Assembly (NCBI GenBank): GCA_903932805.1
Contig: CAIZHO010000136.1
Coordinates: 1 to 8,217, forward strand
Reading direction: 5' to 3'
From: an uncultured Roseiflexaceae bacterium
Lineage (GTDB): Bacteria; Chloroflexota; Chloroflexia; Chloroflexales; Roseiflexaceae
Length of the DNA: 8,217 nt
Numbering within the stretch: position 1 is the stretch's first letter; each line of letters starts with the position of its first letter. A program made the translations under genes and the position numbers. Below, piece by piece: positions 5,480 to 8,217 of this stretch. The notes below the pieces were generated by a model. The model worked only from the letters and a program-made list of their open reading frames with translations, had not been told where the DNA came from and ran no database searches.

Positions 5480-6070
5480 TTATCCGCGCGCAGGGACGTC
5501 GAGAATATGGTCGATGAAGCCATATTCCTTGGCTTCGGTAGGGGTCATGAACTTATCGCGCGAGAAGTCGCGTGTGATTTCTTCGGGCGTGCGACCCGTG
5601 TCTGCCGACAACAACCCGTTGCCCACCGTCTGCAGGCGCAACAACTCTTGGACCATACGCTCGACGTCGGGGGCATAGCCCTGCGCACCACCACCGGCCG
5701 GGTGGAAGTGGATGGTCGAGTGCGGCAATGCGTAGCGCTTGCCCTTGGTGCCACCAGCCAACAGAATCGTGGCCATGCTGCCCGCGCGACCCACACAGAC
5801 CGTGTTGACGTCGGGGTTGATGATGTGCATGGTGTCGTAGATGGCCAAGCCATCTCGGACGCTGCCGCCTGGGCTGTTGATGTAGAACCAGATGTCGCGC
5901 TTCGAATCCTGGTGCTGCAGATACAACAACTGGGCAACGATCGACGATGCAACGTCGTCGTCGATGGGTGCGGCCAACATAATGACCCGCTCTTGGAGCA
6001 GGCGTGAGTACAGGTCCCAGCCGCGTTCGCCCCGGGGGGTGCGCTCGACGACACTTGGTATAACAGGCAT
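5480..6070 (-). CDS. clpP: ATP-dependent Clp protease proteolytic subunit ClpP
   Basis: This 196-residue serine peptidase forms the tetradecameric barrel that degrades proteins fed to it by a Clp ATPase. The N-terminus MPVIPSVVERTPRGERGWDLYSRLL is typical. YINSPGGSV (63-71) precedes the active site. The catalytic triad is Ser98 (GRAGSMA), His123 (IHFHPAG) and Asp172 (SRDKF), at exactly the numbering of Firmicute ClpP. KEYGFID (181-187) is the normal C-terminal motif. Two departures from the common sequence are visible: Gly97 instead of Ala before the Ser, and His-Pro-Ala instead of His-Gln-Pro after the catalytic His. An excellent SD (GGAGGAG, minus strand, 6083-6077) precedes the ATG by 6 bases. 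No Clp ATPase gene is in the window. It is first in the clpP-fabI unit. Confidence 0.95.
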   Translation of the reverse strand: MPVIPSVVERTPRGERGWDLYSRLLQERVIMLAAPIDDDVASSIVAQLLYLQHQDSKRDIWFYINSPGGSVRDGLAIYDTMHIINPDVNTVCVGRAGSMATILLAGGTKGKRYALPHSTIHFHPAGGGAQGYAPDVERMVQELLRLQTVGNGLLSADTGRTPEEITRDFSRDKFMTPTEAKEYGFIDHILDVPARG

Positions 6071-6092
6071 GGTGTTCTCCTCCAGATGCGCA

Positions 6093-6104
6093 TGGGCATG
6101 CCCA
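6093..6104. promoter_or_regulatory. Palindrome in the clpP leader, candidate operator or RNA hairpin
   Basis: TGGGCATGCCCA is a perfect 12-base palindrome, with further partly symmetric GCAT/ATGC flanks (6089-6092 and 6105-6108). It lies between the probable clpP -10 box and the ribosome binding site, near or just after the expected transcription start. It could be a repressor site; the palindrome is short, so chance is possible. Confidence 0.3.
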
Positions 6105-6114
6105 ATGCTCTAGA

Positions 6115-6123
6115 AGTATACCA
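6115..6123 (-). promoter_or_regulatory. Extended -10 promoter of clpP-fabI
   Basis: Read on the minus strand, TGGTATACT combines an extended-TG element with a good -10 box (TATACT, 6120-6115). It lies about 45 bases before the clpP start and implies a leader of roughly 38 bases. A -35 element is poor (TTCGTC at 16 bases is the best I see), as is common with extended -10 promoters. Confidence 0.5.
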
Positions 6124-6169
6124 TAAAGCGTTTTTTGACGAATACCGCGCGCCGGAGGAAATACATATT

Positions 6170-6222
6170 GAGCAGGGTTTATTGCATTGAAAAGGGAAAA
6201 TAATCGAGCAGGGTTTATTGCA
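6170..6222. repeat. Two direct copies of a 17-base sequence, 36 bases apart
   Basis: GAGCAGGGTTTATTGCA occurs at 6170-6186 and again, identical, at 6206-6222. The spacer between the copies (6187-6205) is A-rich. A third, inverted copy of the core follows immediately (see the hairpin at 6208-6233). The stretch lies between the amidohydrolase stop and the clpP promoter, and no gene is present in 6124-6261. Confidence 0.7.
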
Positions 6223-6233
6223 ATAAACCCTGC
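6208..6233 (-). terminator. Probable terminator of the MFS-amidohydrolase unit
   Basis: GCAGGGTTTATTG (6208-6220) and CAATAAACCCTGC (6221-6233) form a 26-base perfect palindrome. As RNA this gives a stem of about 11 pairs with a 4-base loop. On the minus strand it lies 28 bases after the amidohydrolase stop and is followed by TCGATTATTTT, an imperfect U-tract. The arms are the second direct copy and the inverted copy of the 17-base repeat. Confidence 0.6.
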
Positions 6234-6261
6234 CCAAAAGAAACCCCGCGTGAATGCAACA

Positions 6262-7881
6262 TTACCCGCGCTGATAGACCACCTTGCCGCCGAGGATGGT
6301 GGTGGTGACTTTGATCTGCAGGATTTCTTCGTCGCTACAGGTCAGGTAGTCGCGGTCCAGCACTGCCATGTCGGCCAACATGCCGGGCATCAAGATGCCC
6401 TTGAGGTGCTCTTCGCGGGTCAACCAGGTCGGGCTAGCGGTGTAGGAGCGCAGCGCTTCCATGCGGCTGATGGCTTCTTGCGGTGCAATCACCGTGCCCT
6501 TGTGGGTTTTGCGCGTTACCAAGCTGTACAAGCTGATGAACGGATTGTAGTGGAACGTGCTAGGGATGTCGCTCGAAGCAATCATCGGGATGCCACGCTT
6601 GAGGTACGTCTTGGCCGGTTTGTACTCGTGGGCCAGCTCTTCGCCGACGTCGCGGAACAGATCGTCGCCCTCGAAGTAGATGAACGTCGGCTGGATAACG
6701 GCGCCGATTTTGTACTTGGCCATGGCATCCAACGATGGCTCACTGGCGAAGTATGCATGGATGATGTTGTGGCGGTGGTCGCGTGGGTTGGCTGCCACGG
6801 CATCGGCAAAGGCCAGTGCCGACTCGTGGTGGGCGCGGTCACCAATTGCATGGATGCCGATGTCCCAGCCCAGGTCGTGCCCGCGCTTGAAGTAGCGGCG
6901 CAGATCGGCCGGGTTGAGCCGGTTGAAGTCGCGCACCGTCGTCTCGCCGACGAACGGGTTGAACATCCACGCCGTGCGGCTGGTGGTACCGCCGTCGACG
7001 GCCATCTTGAGGGCCGTCATGCGCAACATGTCGTCGCCCAAACCGCTCCAGATGCCCAAATTGGCAGCTCGGTCGTCGAGCTCGGCTTCGTTTTCTTCTT
7101 CGCGGAACCCGTGCCACGACGGCATCAGCGACGCACGCAGGCGCAATTTGCCTTCGCGGTGGGCTGCCATGTAACCACGGATTTCCCACGGGTACAGCCC
7201 GGGCTCTTGGATGCTGGTGATGCCGTAGGTCAAATACTGCGCACCGGCTTTGTCGATGGCCTCGACGCACTGCTCTTGGGTGACGGCCGGCAGCAGGTTG
7301 CGTACCAGCAGTTTGGCGGCGGCGCGCAAAATGCCGTTGGGTGTGCCATCGGGGAACCGCTCGATTGACCCGCCGGCCGGATCAGGCGTATTGGCGTCGA
7401 CGCCTGCCATGCGCAAGGCCACGCTATTGACCGTGTCCATGTTGAAGAAGCGCTTGAGCAACACCGGGTGCTTGTCGGTGGCGCTGTCGATGTCGGCGCG
7501 GGTCGGTACGCGGTTTTCGACCAAGAACGATTCGTTCCAGCCTTCGCCGATAATCCACTGCCCGGCCGGTGTCTTTTTGGCGGCTGCGGCAACCAAGTCG
7601 TGCATCTCTTTGAGGGATTTGCAGTCATCGAGCGAAATGCGGGTCAACTTGATGCCGACCTCGAGCATGTGGTTGTGCGAGTCGTTGAAGCCGGGGATGA
7701 CCATGGCACCGTTCATGTTGAGTATTTTGGTGCCGGGGCCAGCCAATGCCAAGATACTAGCGTCGTCGCCGGTGGCGACAATCACGCCGTTGAGCGATGC
7801 CACCGCACTCACCTGTGGTTTGGTCGGGTCGAGCGTGATGACCTTGGCGTTGTGCACAATCAGATTGGGCGAGAGCGTCAT
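6262..7881 (-). CDS. Amidohydrolase family 3 protein, YtcJ/NfdA-like metal hydrolase
   Basis: This is a 539-residue metal-dependent hydrolase of the amidohydrolase superfamily (family 3, like B. subtilis YtcJ and the N-substituted formamide deformylase NfdA). The N-terminal beta-sandwich (LIVHNAKVITLD) leads into VIPGFNDSHNHM, where His69 and His71 are the HxH metal ligands. Further expected metal or catalytic residues are the Lys in ALKMAVDGG (Lys292), His344 in GIHAIGDRA, His375 in NIIHAYF and Asp438 in ASSDIPS. The C-terminal MPGMLADMAVLDRD (498-511) closes the sandwich domain. Length fits the family (about 520-560). There is no signal peptide, so it is cytoplasmic. The substrate cannot be read from sequence. 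The SD AAAGGAG (7894-7888) lies 6 bases before the ATG. It follows the MFS permease gene by 21 bases and is probably co-transcribed with it. Confidence 0.9.
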   Translation of the reverse strand: MTLSPNLIVHNAKVITLDPTKPQVSAVASLNGVIVATGDDASILALAGPGTKILNMNGAMVIPGFNDSHNHMLEVGIKLTRISLDDCKSLKEMHDLVAAAAKKTPAGQWIIGEGWNESFLVENRVPTRADIDSATDKHPVLLKRFFNMDTVNSVALRMAGVDANTPDPAGGSIERFPDGTPNGILRAAAKLLVRNLLPAVTQEQCVEAIDKAGAQYLTYGITSIQEPGLYPWEIRGYMAAHREGKLRLRASLMPSWHGFREEENEAELDDRAANLGIWSGLGDDMLRMTALKMAVDGGTTSRTAWMFNPFVGETTVRDFNRLNPADLRRYFKRGHDLGWDIGIHAIGDRAHHESALAFADAVAANPRDHRHNIIHAYFASEPSLDAMAKYKIGAVIQPTFIYFEGDDLFRDVGEELAHEYKPAKTYLKRGIPMIASSDIPSTFHYNPFISLYSLVTRKTHKGTVIAPQEAISRMEALRSYTASPTWLTREEHLKGILMPGMLADMAVLDRDYLTCSDEEILQIKVTTTILGGKVVYQRG

Positions 7882-7902
7882 TGCATTCTCCTTTGGCTGC
7901 TG

Positions 7903-8217
7903 TTATGCAGCAGCTGCGTCTTCTGCCAGGCGGGAACGGGACTTCTGGGTGGCCGGATCAATGAAGCGTGTCGAGATCATGGTGATAATCGCAAACGCAG
8001 AAGCAATCATGAAGGGGATTTGGTAGCCATAGAAGTTGAGGATGTAGCCCGTCGCCAACGGCACTATCACCGCGGCCACGTGCTGCATCGTTAACCCCAT
8101 GGCAATCGACGGCGCGATGTCGTGATGCGACGCAATCTTGCGCAAGTAAGTATTGGCACCCACCCACGAAATGGGGAAGATGACACTATACACGGTGTAA
8201 CACGCCACCAACACCCA
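7903..8217 (-). CDS. MFS-type permease, C-terminal end (partial)
   Basis: The last 104 residues of a membrane protein whose 5' part lies beyond the window. Three hydrophobic segments are visible: VACYTVYSVIFPISWVGANTY, a second one beginning AMGLTMQHVAAVIVPLATGY, and PFMIASAFAIITMIS. The pattern of helix, a short basic/His loop (LRKIASHHDI), then a Met-Gly-Leu helix with a proline (VPLATGY), a short loop with Tyr-Gly and a final helix is that of the last helices of a major facilitator superfamily transporter. The tail is cytoplasmic, charged, and ends in five alanines apart from one acidic residue pair (AEDAAAAA-like region near the stop). Its substrate is unknown; the amidohydrolase 21 bases downstream suggests that it imports or exports that enzyme's substrate or product. 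Confidence 0.7.
   Translation of the reverse strand, partial: WVLVACYTVYSVIFPISWVGANTYLRKIASHHDIAPSIAMGLTMQHVAAVIVPLATGYILNFYGYQIPFMIASAFAIITMISTRFIDPATQKSRSRLAEDAAAA

Noticed and set aside
6135..6140. TTGACG on the plus strand as a -35 box
   Set aside because: No acceptable -10 box follows at 16-18 bases and no plus-strand gene lies downstream.
6170..6233. CRISPR array from the repeated 17-base sequence
   Set aside because: There are only two direct copies, the repeat is too short, there is no series of regular spacers, and no cas gene is near.
6187..7368. Long plus-strand open frame (393 codons) opposite the amidohydrolase
   Set aside because: It is antisense to a gene with clear family motifs, its translation has no recognisable motif and a composition expected from an opposite-strand shadow in G+C-rich codons, and it has no convincing ribosome binding site.

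Overview
The window is ordinary bacterial chromosome with moderate G+C. It carries two partial genes at its edges and nine complete genes, all with intact reading frames, short spacers and mostly good Shine-Dalgarno sites. The gene set (RNase J, RimI, a lipoprotein, MinC/MinD/MinE, an AI-2E/PerM-family permease, ClpP, FabI, an amidohydrolase 3 protein and an MFS permease) is typical of core chromosome. A phylum assignment is only an inference. RNase J together with a full MinCDE set and a ClpP whose active-site His is followed by Pro-Ala rather than Gln-Pro fits Chloroflexota (Chloroflexia-like), but no marker in the window settles it.

Layout, left to right. The 3' end of an RNase J gene (+, 1-81) is closed by a strong hairpin-plus-T terminator (95-135), which also overlaps the stop codon of the convergent rimI. 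On the minus strand, a lipoprotein gene (1551-754) with an internal tandem duplication is followed after 6 bases by rimI (747-118). A divergent promoter region (about 1552-1682) holds a perfect 17-base palindrome and a TATAAT box. It separates the lipoprotein gene from a plus-strand cluster minC (1683), minD (2374), minE (3197), then the AI-2E-family permease gene (3528-4598). A large inverted repeat at 4618-4647 serves as terminator between this permease gene and the convergent fabI. The minus-strand pair clpP (6070) and fabI (5434) follows, driven by a probable extended -10 promoter near 6120. The stretch 6124-6261 contains a 17-base sequence present as two direct copies and one inverted copy; the last pair forms a hairpin that probably ends the next minus-strand unit. 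That unit is an MFS permease gene (5' end outside the window) followed 21 bases later by a large YtcJ/NfdA-like amidohydrolase gene.

Functions. MinC, MinD and MinE form the complete oscillating system that places the division septum. ClpP is the serine protease core of a Clp protease. FabI is the last reductase of fatty-acid elongation. RimI acetylates the N-terminus of ribosomal protein bS18. The permease plus amidohydrolase pair suggests uptake and hydrolysis of an unknown amide-like or cyclic nitrogen compound.

I see no CRISPR array, insertion sequence, prophage, tRNA or rRNA gene, and no clear candidate for a new multi-gene system. The points most worth a second look are the duplicated lipoprotein and its palindromic operator candidate, the repeats upstream of clpP, and sequence departures in ClpP and RimI.
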